Shown: piece after piece, positions 14,601 to 29,225 of the stretch
Position numbering within the stretch: position 1 is the stretch's first letter
How the letters are laid out: every line of letters starts with the position of its first letter
Assembly (NCBI GenBank): GCA_034620365.1
Contig: JAQGEQ010000322.1
Coordinates: 310,001-374,000, forward strand
Direction: 5' to 3'
DNA: 64,000 nt
Source: Pegea sp. RAD2-039
Lineage: Eukaryota > Chordata > Thaliacea > Salpida > Salpidae
The notes under the pieces: model-generated
What the model was told of the DNA's origin: nothing
The model's input: the letters and a program-made list of their open reading frames with translations, nothing else
Database searches by the model: none
Made by a program: the position numbers and the translations under genes

Positions 14601-14840
14601 TCACTCACATTTTTATATAATAATTATTCACATAATGTCTTAAATATGATTATATTTTGATTGAGAATAATAGTAGGAAGTAATTAAAACTCAAGTGCTT
14701 CCTCATTTGATATTTAGTTTTTCCTTAACTAGTAACTTATTTTCATAAGAAATTAGTTATTTATATTTTGTATATGAGTTGTGTGTATCAGCATTTTTTC
14801 AATGAATAATTATGGGATGTTTTGTAGGAATTTAATTAGT
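11635..14840. other. Intergenic ELL to EPB41L5
   Basis: After the ELL 3' UTR the sequence is AT-rich. Between about 12000 and 12640 there are short gene-like stretches in several frames, all broken by stops and with no family I recognise. A possible 5' UTR splice acceptor for the next gene is seen at 14824-14827 (TTTGTAG just before the start exon). Nothing else is supported. Confidence 0.5.
11727..11789 (+). terminator. ELL polyadenylation signals
   Basis: Two AATAAA hexamers (11727-11732 and 11784-11789) follow the ELL stop codon by about 90 and 150 nt. These are suitable poly(A) signals for the transcript. Confidence 0.6.
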
Positions 14841-17800
14841 ATGTTGAGGTATCTGAGAAGGACATTTAGTAGAAGAGGAAGAAGACCTAAAGCTGTTGCT
14901 ACACAGAGAAACACTGTAGCTGAATCTGGCATTCATATTCCAGAATCAAAAGGGAAGAAAGGAAAGCATGTAATAACATCAAGAATAATTTTATTAGATG
15001 GAACAGATGTGTCTGTTGATGTTGATGTAAGTTATTTCATTTATCAAGCTTTATAAATGACTTTTTGTTAATAGTAATTTTTACTTGTCTTGTAAAGTGG
15101 ATATTTAGGACTTATTTGTAACGATATTTAAGTGTATCTTTTAATTGTTTATGATTTTATAAAACTCATAGCAATTAATTTCTATTAACTTGTTGATTAA
15201 TGAGTTAAAACTAGTCAAGGTATCAAATTGACCTTAACTAAATCTTGTAAATCCAGTTTCTAACCCGTAGACGTAATTTTAATTTACTTTAGTAGCTTAT
15301 TGTAAACTAGCCAAGCCTAAAATTGTTATTAGTAACAAAGGTGGTTGGAATTAATGTTTTTGAATCTTAATCTTTTTTAATAGAAAAAAGCTTTGGGAAA
15401 AGTATTATATGAACAGATATCATATCATCTAGACCTGGTTGAATTAGATTATTTTGGTCTTCAGTTTATGGATGTTAACCAGGTATAAATTAAATTGATA
15501 ATTTCAAATTAAGTTAGTTTAATAACCACATAGATATGATTATGATTGAACTTTTATATAGCTGTAAGAAACTTTAAAGCTTTTTAAGCAAACACAAATT
15601 TCTAATATTGATATAAACTTTTTTTGGTTATCAGTTAGTTTAATTAAAATCATATCTATAAAAACTTTGGTTTTAGCTCAATATAAACTACAAATAACTG
15701 TTTATGAACAAGCTACTTTTCAATCAAGATGTTTTTGTTCAGTACTACAACATATTTTTTTTTAATTTTAGATTGTTTCATAAGTTATTTGTTTTAAGTT
15801 TTTAAAAAAGTATTTGAAAAACCTCTAAGATCTAACAGTTTATCTAAAAGCTATTATTCATTATCTTTTCTGTCAATCTGCAGTAAACTTTAATGAATTA
15901 ACATCATTTTAGTTTGATTATTATTTAAAGACAATTGTTAAATGTATATCTACAAGCTTTATCTCATCATTGTTTATCATGTATCATAGTTAAAATCAAA
16001 ATTACATTTTTGGTAATATAAACAAAAGAAATTTTATAACTAGTTAAACATTCTGAAATTAAATTTGTGGATCCTATCATTTAATAAATCATTTTATTTT
16101 TTACAAAACTGTTTTTTGGTTTTAGGTTCCTCATTGGTTAGACAAAACAAAGAAAATAAAGAAGCAAGTTTTGATTGGACCTCCTTACACATTCCATTTT
16201 AGAGTGAAGTTTTATTCATCAGAACCAAACCTACTTCAAGAAGAATTGACAAGGTTGGAATTGTTCAAATATTTCACATTTCTTTGCTTACTAGTCATGT
16301 GACTTCAGATATCAGTTCTTTCTACAATTAAAGCAAGATGTAATGACGGGAAAGATACCGTGTCCATTTGAAGTTGGCGTCAAATTAGCCGGTTTTGCTC
16401 TCCAATGTAAGTTGATCTTCATCATATGATCATCACATCATGATTAATATCACAGCTGAGCTTGGAGACTATGACCCAGAAGTACATAATCCCTACCTAA
16501 TTTCTGAATTTCGGTTTGTTCCTGATCAAACTGAAACGTTCGAACTTGCTGTGATTGAAGCTTACAAAAGTTGCAAGTAATTTCCTTCTATCAGCACAAG
16601 TTTACTGAAATCGACGATTCATATCTTTTAGAGGTCAAACTCCTGCTGATGCAGAACTGAATTACTTGAATATAGCTAAATGGAGAGAAATGTATGGAGT
16701 AGATATGCACAAAGTTGAAGTAGGTAGTTTGTTGATTATTCCAATTTCATCTCATTTAACTTGTGTAGGGTCTTGATGGCAATGAATACAGTTTAGGTTT
16801 GACTCCTACTGGAGTGCTGGTCTTTGAAGGGGACAACAAAATTGGTTTGTTTTTTTGGTCACTTATAAAAGATTTGGATTTTAAAAAGAAGAAATTATAT
16901 TTGAATGTGACTGATACAGAAGAAAATGTAAGTTTTTTTATTACCACAATGTTTGGTTTGAATTCTATTTTATGTTTTGAATGTTTGAAAAACTAATAAA
17001 CAAATTTGAAAAGTAGTAAAAACTTTACAAATATTTTCAAATCTTTTATTTCATCTGCTTCAAAAAGCTTTTTATCTTGAAATTTGTAGCCTCAGGGTCA
17101 ACAGTTTACAATTTTTTTCTCTCTACCTAAATGACAAACTTTGTGACATTTAAACTTTTTCAATTTAATTCTTTTTGATTTTCAGCTTTCAGAATCGTCT
17201 AATATTTTTATTATCCTCAGAAACAACTTGTTTTTTACTTTTCTAATTTCTTCTAAAACTCAATCACTCACAAAGAAATCGCGATTCGCTTCATCGAACA
17301 CTCTTGTTTATTTAAGTTGTAACACACGGACCATGAGTTGATGTATTGGGCTGTTAGACACATTTCATTATCATACAAACATGTATAAGAAAGTTTTATT
17401 GACCTTTGACACCGCTAACACTACTCGTGACGTCATCAGGGCGAAGTCTCTACCAAGGAGTTTATTTTTATGTTGGAATCGATGAAAGCTTGTAAGCATT
17501 TATGGAAATGTGCAGTTGAACATCATGCTTTCTTCCGTCTCAAGCAAAATGTTTCATCACAAACAAGAAATCAATTTATTAGACTAGGATCAAGGTAACA
17601 AGCTCACCACTTCTGATCTTCATCACTTCCTGATCTCCATCACTTCTTGATCCTCATCACTTCTGATCTTCATCACTTCCTGATCTTCATCACTTACTGA
17701 TCTTCATCACTTCCTGATCTTCATCACTTCATGATCCTCATCACTTCCTGATCTTCATCACTTACTGATCCTCATCACTTCCTGATCTTCATCACTTCCT

Positions 17801-18970
17801 GATCCTCATCACTTCCTGATCTTCATCACTTACTGATCCTCATCACTTCCTGATCTTCATCACTTCCTGATCTTCATCACTTCCTGATCTTCATCACCTC
17901 CTGATCTTCATCACTTCCTGATCTTCATCACTTCCTGATCTTCATCACTTCCTGATCTTCATCACTTCCTGATCCTCATCACTTCCTGATCTTCATCACT
18001 TCCTGATCTTCATCACTCCCTGATCCTCATCACTTCCTGATCCTCATCACTTTCTGATCTTCATCACTTCCTGATCCTCATCACTTCCTGATCCTCATCA
18101 CTTCCTGATCTTCATCACTTCCTGATCCTCATCACTTCCTGATCCTCATTACTTCCTGATCTTCACTTCCTGATCTTCGTCACTTCCTGATCCTCATCAC
18201 TTCATGATCTTCATCACTTCCTGATCTTCATCACTTCCTGAACTTCATCACTTACTGATCTTCATCACTTCCTGATCTTCATCACTTCATGATCTTCATC
18301 ACTTCCTGATCTTCATCACTTCCTGAACTTCATCACTTACTGATCTTCATCACTTCCTGATCTTCATCACTTCCTGATCTTCATCACTTCCTGATCCTCA
18401 TCACTTCCTGATTCTCATCACTTCCTGATCTTCATCACTTCCTGATCCTCATCACTTCCTGATCTTCATCACTTCCTGATCCTCATCACTTCCTGATCCT
18501 CATCACTTCAGGAACTTGATGCTTTCAGATTCCGACCTAGCGGAAGAACAGAGATCCAAATAACGCGACGCGCGACTCACCGGAAGTCGATCAACTTCGA
18601 ACGGAAGCCGAGTCGAAGATACTCCCGAAGACCCACATTCACCGCAGGCGGAGGTAGCTTTTTTATTACATCCTGATCTTCTGATCCTGATCTTCATTTT
18701 CAGCATCTTCAAGATCACGAGGATTTGATGAAGATCAGTACTTCAGTCGTCACATTCCTACATCCGGACCAGCGGCTCCTCCTCAAAAATCTGCTCCGAA
18801 CAATAAGTGAGTTGATGACGTCATTGCTTCAAAATTTCATAGAAATTTGCAGAAGAATTCCGGCGCCCTTAAATGGGGCGAGACAAGTGGACCGCGGGCG
18901 TGTTTCCGCAAACCGGTCCGCACCCTACATTCGTCAAAGTGCCCGACAAGCTTATGGTATACCAGTTTGA
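14841..18970 (+). CDS. EPB41L5: FERM-domain protein, EPB41L5/Yurt type
   Basis: A cortical adaptor of the band 4.1 superfamily. Family members bind Crumbs-type tails and organise epithelial polarity and actin. Exons: 14841-15026, 15384-15482, 16126-16253, 16309-16406, 16456-16576, 16632-16719, 16769-16927, 17440-17594, 18529-18653, 18704-18806, 18853-18970, giving 459 aa. The FERM domain runs from [18 protein letters not shown] (about residue 45) through [18 protein letters not shown] and [15 protein letters not shown] to [14 protein letters not shown]. The FERM-adjacent region follows ([20 protein letters not shown]) and keeps the RKS-type serine. The tail is short compared with vertebrate EPB41L5. 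The final exon is uncertain: an acceptor at 18843 puts it in another frame, and the chosen frame ends in YGIPV, a possible PDZ ligand. Upstream ATGs at 14781-14814 exist, but MLRYLRRTF best fits the family start. Confidence 0.88.
17598..18516 (+). repeat. 17-bp minisatellite in EPB41L5 intron 8
   Basis: About 50 tandem copies of the unit CACTTCCTGATCTTCAT, with a T/C variable base and some units carrying TACTG, TCATG or GAACT. The array fills almost the whole intron between exons 8 and 9 (17595-18528). Later units show a higher-order period: the GAACTTCATCACTTACTG variant recurs 85 bp apart (18239 and 18324), which is five units. The next intron (18654-18703) also contains TCCTGATCTTC remnants. 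Confidence 0.95.
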
Positions 18971-20154
18971 GTCCACAGTCAAGTGGACTGTTTTTAATTT
19001 CAATTCATCACTATTATGGTCGTTTTTTATTATTCCTTTTTTGATTTTTGGCTTATTATCTCATCAGCTTTATTCTTTGTGTTTGATAGTCAACATATCT
19101 GCCTTTTGTGAGTTTCTTGGGGTTAATTGAACCAAATATTCGACCATCAAGTCATTTTATTTTCTGACCATTTTGTTGCTTTTGTTAAAATCAGTTTATT
19201 AAGAAATGTTTTTATTCAATTTTGAACTTTCCTGACTTTTCACTAATTTGTATATTTTATACATCAATTAAATCAAACCAAGTCTTTAAAACAATTAGGA
19301 ATTTTCGTTTTTTTGTACAAACTAGCCTTTTTTGTCAATTTACCATTTGACGTTTTCATGTTTCATTCAACAAATACCTTTTCAAGTGTTTTAGTATCTT
19401 TAAATTATTTCGAATTATGCTAATAAATTGCTAGAATTATTTTTGTAGAAGCTTTTATTCAACTTCATTTTCAGCGGAAATATTTGTTAAAAAATCACTT
19501 AGTTAAGAATATTTTTACTTGTGCTTTTTAGTACACTAGATGAAAATAGTTTGAAGATAGTTTTAATGGTTTTCACAAATGATTTGTTAACAATTCCCAT
19601 CAATACTTTAATGGTGCTTGTTGATTATAAAGCTAGCTAAAGTGCTTGTAAAAATAAACAAACTTGAAACAAAGTAAACTACCAACAAGCCAAGTTGAAA
19701 ACAGAAAGTCAAAAAATTGCAAAAAGAACTATTTAAGTCTCAAACTAATAAATAGCTATTTAGAAATAATTAATATTTGAAAATTAAATCATTTTTATTT
19801 GAAAGACATTTAAAAAAGATATAAAAACTAATTTTGCTCATTTTTAAATTACAAATTATGTAATCCTATCATAAATAGTAAGGTAGAAAAGTTTAGATGA
19901 ACAACAGCAAGATAATGTTACGTTTCTTTACCATACAGTTAAGTGCTTTTTTGTACGTAATTGTGGTCTTCTTGGCACCTTTGACCACCAAGTGCTTCTT
20001 CATAATTACTTCTGGTTGCTTATTAAAGCTTGATCATTCATGAAAGAGTTTAGAACTGAATTTGTTGTGTGGCATCTTTGCTTGTATTACAAATAATATT
20101 TCTTATTGCGCTGCCAAATTTTGATTAAGCTAATTGTCTTACAAGACCTTTATT
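18971..20154. other. Intergenic, AT-rich
   Basis: This stretch holds the EPB41L5 3' UTR and T/A-rich spacer. An open frame just after the stop (third frame, to 19130) is hydrophobic, but its upstream is blocked by a stop at 18870. I see no other gene. Confidence 0.5.
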
Positions 20155-21700
20155 TATTCACTTATTTCAATATATGCGAAGGAGGGTTGCCTAGAGAAAG
20201 CACCTCCCGCTAACACACATTCTCACAAATAACATCTATTTAGTCAAAAATATACAAAGCAAAAGATGTAACACATGGCATTTCAGTAGTTCTCAAAGCA
20301 TATAACAGTGAACAATTACATAGAATGTTGATAATATAACCAAGAGAAAAAAATCACAGTTTAGAAATGACAATTGTGGCAATATTATAACGGTTCAACT
20401 TCTTCTTGAACCTAAGCTTGTGATTTATGAAGCCAAAAAACGTTTTCTTGCTAGGTGAAGATAAAACTGCACTTTCTTTTCCTAAAGAGAAATTAGAAAT
20501 AAATTTCTTGTAAACTATTTAAAGATCTTTGTACAGAGATTTGATGGAAGGATCTGTTTTAGTTTGTTTGTTTAAGAGGTTTTTTAAATGTTGTAAATTC
20601 TTTAAATTTTTGGGTAAATGTGCTTTTTTGTTGACTCTATAAAAAGGTATGAATTTTTCGATTGACTCTGTATCGATTTTAGTAAACCTTGAGTAAATAG
20701 TATTGATGTCTTTGGAAGAGTTGAAAACAGAAATCCAGTCAACATCTGATAGAAACTTTTTAATAACATTATAATTTCTACAGTAAAAATTCCTTTTGCT
20801 TGAAGTTTTAACGTTCACAGAAAAATTTTGATGGAGCTTGAATTCAATCATGTTGTGATCGCATGTCAGAGCAAAAGATTTTTTTTGATCAACGTAGATA
20901 AAGTTCTCAAGTTTTGATGTGATAAGAAGATCCAAAGTATTACCACTAACTTGGGTTGGAAAAGTAACCATCTGAAATAGGTTATTGGCATCGAGAAAGC
21001 TTACCAAGCCATGACTTAAAATGGCTAAACTATGAGTGGCGCTATCCAAGAAATACGTAATGGTAGATGATAGATATTCAGAATAACATCCCTAATGTAA
21101 TGTTTTGTAAATTACGCAAACACCCCTGCCTCTATCATACAGTCTGTCACAGCACAAAACAAAAAAAAGATTACCAGAAAAGAATCAGGATAAAACGGTT
21201 TCAACCAAGTTTCAGTAATAAACACAAATGTGAAATCTTGAGAATGCGAAAGAGCTTTCAAAAGGAAAATCTATCAATATAATGGAAGGATGGTGCGCCT
21301 TAATTGTGTGCGGAGAGAATGTAAAAAAAGAAGATGTGGGCCCAGTGGTTATTTGCCACTTTCGTTTTTTGAAAAAAACCTTGAAGATTCTCAAGGCCCA
21401 TGGTGGGTCTCGAACTTTGTATTTGAAATCAGTTGGTTGTTCCTTCTGGTTTCGGTTATACTTCTCTTTTAGAAGACGATTATTTTCTAAGCGATCATCT
21501 TCACACATATCATGCGCTACTCTAATGCGCTCGAATTTTTTGTCAAGTTTTAGCTTATACAGCTTGGTAAGAAACTTGCGTTTGTCCCAACTTTCCTGAA
21601 AGGATACTTTCAGCGGTCTTTGATGATCTGAGCTTCTTACTACAACTGGTCAACTTAAGCACAATACAATAAAATATACCCTATAACCTGAAAACCTTTT
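20155..21700 (-). mobile_element. Internally deleted CR1/L2-like LINE
   Basis: Read on the minus strand from about 21700 down. First comes an ORF1-like piece (FERIRVAHDMCEDDR, then KYKVRDPPWALRI), then a piece of APE-type endonuclease (RGRGVCVIYK and LANNLF-like text; open frame 21049-20519 with GNTLDLLITSKLENF). Next is the linker to reverse transcriptase (KKTFFGFINHKLRFKKK near 20420) and directly a 3' UTR (20412-20165). The reverse transcriptase itself is missing, so the copy is dead. Stops interrupt the frame at about 21090 and 20518. The 3' UTR recurs at 58550-58778. Clade assignment is by resemblance only. Confidence 0.72.
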
Positions 21701-23410
21701 TCAATTAGAGTGAAAATGAATTTATTTTCTATATAGCATATGCATCTAATTACTGGAAAAGTAATTTTGATTACTGTTTTTCGTATATTTTAAAGATAAT
21801 TTAACATAGTTTCAGATATTAAAAAAAGTTTATAAAAAATTGCTTATAGAAAAGAAACTAAAGTTAAAAAATATCATAAGTTAATGAAAATTAACATATT
21901 TAATAAATTAACAAAAATGATTAGTTTTAATATGTATTTTTTTAGTAAAAAGAAGCCTGGCAAATTTTTTAATAGGTTTTATTAAATCTAAACTAATTGG
22001 AGCTAATATAATTGTTGTTATTTAAATAACTCTTTTATATAACTTTCTTGTATGGCCTCTCACTTTGTTATCAGCAATACTTTCAGTAAAAGCCAATTTA
22101 GTATTTAGTATTTAGGTAGTAATTTAAGCAATTTTTTACTATAATTTTTTGCTAATTTTTTCTACTTTTCTTTTAGATTTTTTGTTCAAATATTATTATT
22201 TTTTGCATTTATCAAAACTATAATGTGTTATTAAATAATTGTGATTTTAATAACTCTTTTTCTGTTCTATTTGTCGCTTATTATTATTGTTTAAAAAAGT
22301 GATTTAATGCTTCATGAATTTTTGGAATTTTTTCATAAACTTGTGAATGAATATTATTCCTACCCTACTTGATTCACAAATACTTTTTTCATTCTTTTAT
22401 TTTCATTTTCATTATTTTATTACCCATTTTTTTTCTTATGATTTTATTTTTTCACTTTTTTTTCTCTTAGATTTCTTATCAATTCTAATCAGCAATTTTT
22501 TATACAGATTTAATTAATCTGGATGTTTATTTAATATTTTAGATGGTTGTAAGTTTATATGTTTTAATTCTATATACTTTTTTAATTCAAGATTATTTTT
22601 TTAATAAATTAAAATTAATTTTTTGTTTTTGGCAATCTAACTATTTTTTCATTTAAAGTTTGAACATTAATGGAAAAAATTAAAATAAAATTGTTTTCTG
22701 CTGCTTAAATTACAATTTTTTTTTAAGTTTTCTATTTTTGTTTTTATGAAAAAATAGATCAACAAAAGTATCTAGTATTTGTATAATCAGTGTATTTTGT
22801 TGTAGTAGCAAATAGTTTAGTACAGATTGAAATGTAATTTATTTTTAATATCTGTTTTTGATTGTAATCTATTTTTAATTGAACTTTATATTATTTGTTC
22901 TTATCTTTATTATGTCTGATAATAATCTTATGAAGACTTAAGCACAAAACCTTATTGTAATGATTCAATAACTACCTTATTTATTATGACTTTAATTAAC
23001 TTTGTTTCTCATTTAAAAGTAATCTTTTAAATTTTAGGTATAAAACAAATTTTGATTATTTATTATAAAAATTTTAAAGTATTTTGGTCTTTTGTTTATA
23101 ACAAAATTTAGTTGAACTTAAACAACTTTTTAATGTTTTAAAATTTCGTCTACAAGTATTAATATATGTTGAAGATAAAAACTTTCTTCCATCTTTCATA
23201 TTTCAGTTTTTTAACATTGTTATATCTTATATTATCAAATTATTTTAAAAAAGTATCTTGTAACTTAGTTACTGAAATTTAAAAATATTTTTGGGTAGTT
23301 TCTGTTAAGTAATTTTAACTGTAGATTATTGATTGGAATTATATTTTTTCATGATTTTAAGTTCCATAGGTTTACATTTTTTTGTATGAAGTTTTTTGTA
23401 AAACTGAATA
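21701..23410. other. Intergenic, T-rich
   Basis: Extremely AT-rich spacer between the LINE remnant and GRB2. It presumably contains the GRB2 promoter and 5' UTR, but no recognisable motif or gene was seen. Confidence 0.5.
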
Positions 23411-25709
<2,299 letters not shown>

Positions 25710-28700
25710 GAATCATTTACGGCACCCGACAAATATTTGCAATTTTTTTCTCTTGCAGATGAAGTATCACTATTTTTGCAATTTTAATTATTTTTCAGTA
25801 ATCTGTTTTCAATCTTTACCCGTCCTTCATCGTCTACTCCATGTTTCTAACAATGAAGTTACTAACCAACTTATTAAATCCTGTAAATTTTCCGAATTTT
25901 TTTAATTTTTTCCTTGTAAGTTTCTCCAAATTCAATTTGTAGTATCAGATAATTTTGTATTATAAAATAGTTGACAAATTTGGCTTTTTTTTTTCTTGTC
26001 TTTTATCTAACTTGTAGAAATGGACGTTTTAACTTGATCATTCATTCAAGCTATTTGTTTATTTCCTTATTTGTTGCTTCTAATATTTCTATGTATTTCA
26101 AGAAAACTATTATTTTGGTAAATATTTTAACTTCTAACACAATTTATTTCATTTGTTTATAATCCTGTTGGCAGTACTCTGCAAAAATACTTTTATAAAT
26201 ACTCTCTATATGTCGGCGGCATTTTCATAAAAAGTGGTTTCTAATATTTGAAAATAAAAGATTTCCATTAAAGACTTGACTTCTTTTGCAAAACTTAAAC
26301 TGGATTTTGTTAATCTTTACATGATTGTTGTTGAAGAGCAATCTTCTTTCAAAGTTTTCTTTAAATCAATTTTAGCTTTTTATTTGTAAACTTTTGAAAG
26401 AAAAAACCCAAATTTTGAAATGTGGTTCAAAAAAATTAATCAAAATAAAGTTGATCACTAAAAGATTTTTCACAAACTAAAATCCAACAAATATTTCTAA
26501 ATTATCATAAAAACTTTTGTGATATTAGGTACTTGGATTAATTAAATCTTCCTACTTCAGGTATTTTTAGAGATAGAATTGAAATTCCTTTTTAATAACT
26601 TTGAAAATGTTTGAAAATTTTTTGTTTAGAAAATATTATTTGTTTTGTATAAACAAGAAATTAAAAAGATTTTTGAAAATTCTTGCAACGTCTTCTTTTC
26701 GTAGATTTAATGAACATTTTTTACACGTTTTCAAACTGCTTAAGGCAAACTTTAGGAAAGTTCATTGTCTCAAAGATTTATTTGGATAATTTTTATTAAC
26801 TTCTCATTTATATATTAAAAGAAAATACAATTTCAAAGAAAGTTAAAGGAAGTAATTATTTTGTTATTTAAATAATAGAATTTGTTTAATATTTTGCTCA
26901 AATATCTCGTTTTTATATTTTTAAAACAATTTTTTAACATTTAAAACAGAAATTTGTTCCTTTTTTAATTGGAAGAAACTAATCGATTTATGTCATTATT
27001 TCTTATAATCCACTAATGAAAAACATTTCTTCAATTCTGTAAAAAAAAACAATTTTTTTAAATAACAGATAAATTTCTCAATATTTTAGATAAAATTATA
27101 GAAAAAGATTAACATTAAAACTGAAATTTTATTTTCTTATCAAATATTTTAAATGTTTTGACAAACTTATGTTTAAAAAAATTTACTTGGTAACATAAGC
27201 TACTTAAATTGAAGCATTTTCACATTTAAGATGATAATTCTTTATCTATTATATATATTATTAATTTTATTTCTTAGTTAGAATTAAATGAAAGAAGAAA
27301 TTAACTTTATTTGAAATTATCTTCAGCATAATAAAACTATTATCTAATAATTTCTTATCAGTAATTATAAAAGTTTAAATTTATGGAGGTTGTTTTTCAA
27401 GTCTTTTCGAAGAATAGTATGGTTTTATCTTTTGATTTTAAGATATTATTTCTATAACCGCAAAATATATCTTTAAATTAAACTAGTTTTAACCACGTAA
27501 GATATGATAACAAAGTTTGTGAAGTTAAACAATTAACTCTTAGATTAAATTAATGTTTTTCTATTTGCTGTAATCAAGGTTGCCTTGCTAAAAACATTTT
27601 CTGAGTATAAAATTATTTAAATTCTAATTAAAACGAATCTAAAAGCTGAAAATACTTTTAAACAATAATAATCTCACTAGTGACGTCATTCTTTAATAGA
27701 GTACAACGTGTATAATGTCAACAGAGGTAGCTGACGTCATGTTTGTGACTGGTAGTAAATGACCAATTTTATTAAACAGATTGAAACTTACAGTTGAGTT
27801 TTAAGTTGAATCGTCATTAAAATAGTTTTAAGAAAGTTTTTATACTAAAATTTAAACATTTAATTGTATCTATATAAATAAACCAACAATATTTTAAAAA
27901 CAATAACAGCAAAAAAAACATTTTCTAAATTTTATGATTGATTTTTAATTGAAAATTTTTGTATATACCTTACTAAAATATCAAATATATTTTTTGCTCT
28001 GCTGCGAGAAAGGTTAATGTAGCTTCATTTTAGTGAGCACAGAATTAAAAAAGAATTATCTAAATTTCAATAGAGTTTCTATTTTTAAGTTCTAAAAAAA
28101 ATTCAAAGTTTACAAGAAAGTTTTATCATTATTTTTGATCTATAAACTTCAAAGCAGACTTATAAAATAAACACAATAAGTATTTTTACAAAAATAAAAA
28201 TATTTTATTTTTAAATCTCCTTTTTTAAACTCTAATCTAAAATTATTCTCTATTTTAATTTTTTATTGTTACTTTATTGTCTGCAAGCTTTTTATCTATA
28301 AATCATGTTTTAATTCTTTAGAACTTTATCAACAAAATGTTTTTAGTGTATAATAAAGCTTGGAAATTGGTCAGCTTAAACACATGACTCAAAAATAACT
28401 ATTGTCAGTCGAATATAAATATAATCTTATCAAATATTAAGACTCATTAAAAAATCTTTTACATTAGTTTTAATATCCAAATTATTAGTCAAATAATTAT
28501 AAAGTTTATATTTTGTTTATAAGTTAAATTAATATGATTTAAAATATTATATGATAACGTTTTTTAAGTAAGGAAACAAAATATTCTGGTTTCTTTGTGA
28601 CAAAGATATATCTTGAAACTTCACGCTCTATCTTGCTACGTACAAACAATACATGTATTGTTATGATGTTAGCTTCTTTCTGGTATTTAAATAAAACTTG

Positions 28701-29225
28701 AAGGTTGTCGTTCGCAATTCGATAGCTAACTAGCCAATGTAACAAAAAGAATTAAATGAAGTATTTTAAGAAACCGATTTTTTTTGAGACATTTGTAGTA
28801 CAATTTTTAATGATAATTTAGTGAATAAGTGTTATTGATACTGTACTAAAAATCAGTTTTTAATGTTTAAATGAATGTGAAAAAATGACGTAAAAGTCAG
28901 ATACTTTGATAAATTAATCTTTAAAAAATACTTAGAATTATTATTTGGTTAAAATCTGAAATTTAGGAAGTACCTAGTTTAGCTAACGAGTAAAAAAAGT
29001 AAACAGTTTCACAGTTTGATAAGTTTTATTGAACAGTTTTAGAAACCAGCATAAATTGATAATATTTGATTTTCAAATCATCAATTTTAAACTAATTTTT
29101 TGCCTTTGGTTAAAAAATATTTTGACTTAACTGCTAACGATGTGTTGCTAGGGGTGTTGTTAGGTGATGATCAGTTTAAACCATATTTAAATAAATTACT
29201 AATTTGGAGTTTTGCTTGTTTGGAA
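25710..29225. other. Intergenic GRB2 to TIR gene
   Basis: GRB2 3' UTR (AATAAA near 26252), then 3 kb of AT-rich spacer. Open frames at 25971-26162 and 26601-26789 are F/L/K-rich low-complexity reads without family signals. The only distinctive sites are two TGACGTCA palindromes near 27.7 kb. Confidence 0.5.
27681..27739. promoter_or_regulatory. Pair of CRE-like TGACGTCA sites
   Basis: Two perfect TGACGTCA palindromes (27681-27688 and 27732-27739), 51 bp apart, in otherwise AT-rich intergenic DNA 1.5 kb upstream of the TIR gene. They match the CREB/ATF consensus. The word is over-represented across the window, so a promoter role is only inferred. Confidence 0.35.

Noticed and set aside
17598-18516. 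Regularly repeated short units suggesting a CRISPR array
   Set aside because: The units are contiguous 17-bp tandem copies without unique spacers, inside an intron of an animal gene. It is a minisatellite.
18503-18718. 71-codon open frame on the minus strand
   Set aside because: Antisense shadow of EPB41L5 exon 9 and the satellite edge. The plus-strand frame matches the family.
18873-19130. Hydrophobic plus-strand frame after the EPB41L5 tail, as a membrane anchor
   Set aside because: A stop at 18870 closes the frame and no acceptor opens it. The hydrophobicity comes from T-rich 3' UTR.
21282-21599. 105-codon plus-strand open frame
   Set aside because: Antisense to the LINE ORF1 remnant, whose minus-strand reading (VRDPPWALRI) is recognisable.
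26601-26789. 62-codon plus-strand open frame after GRB2
   Set aside because: F/K/L-rich low-complexity reading without a start context, splice sites or family match.
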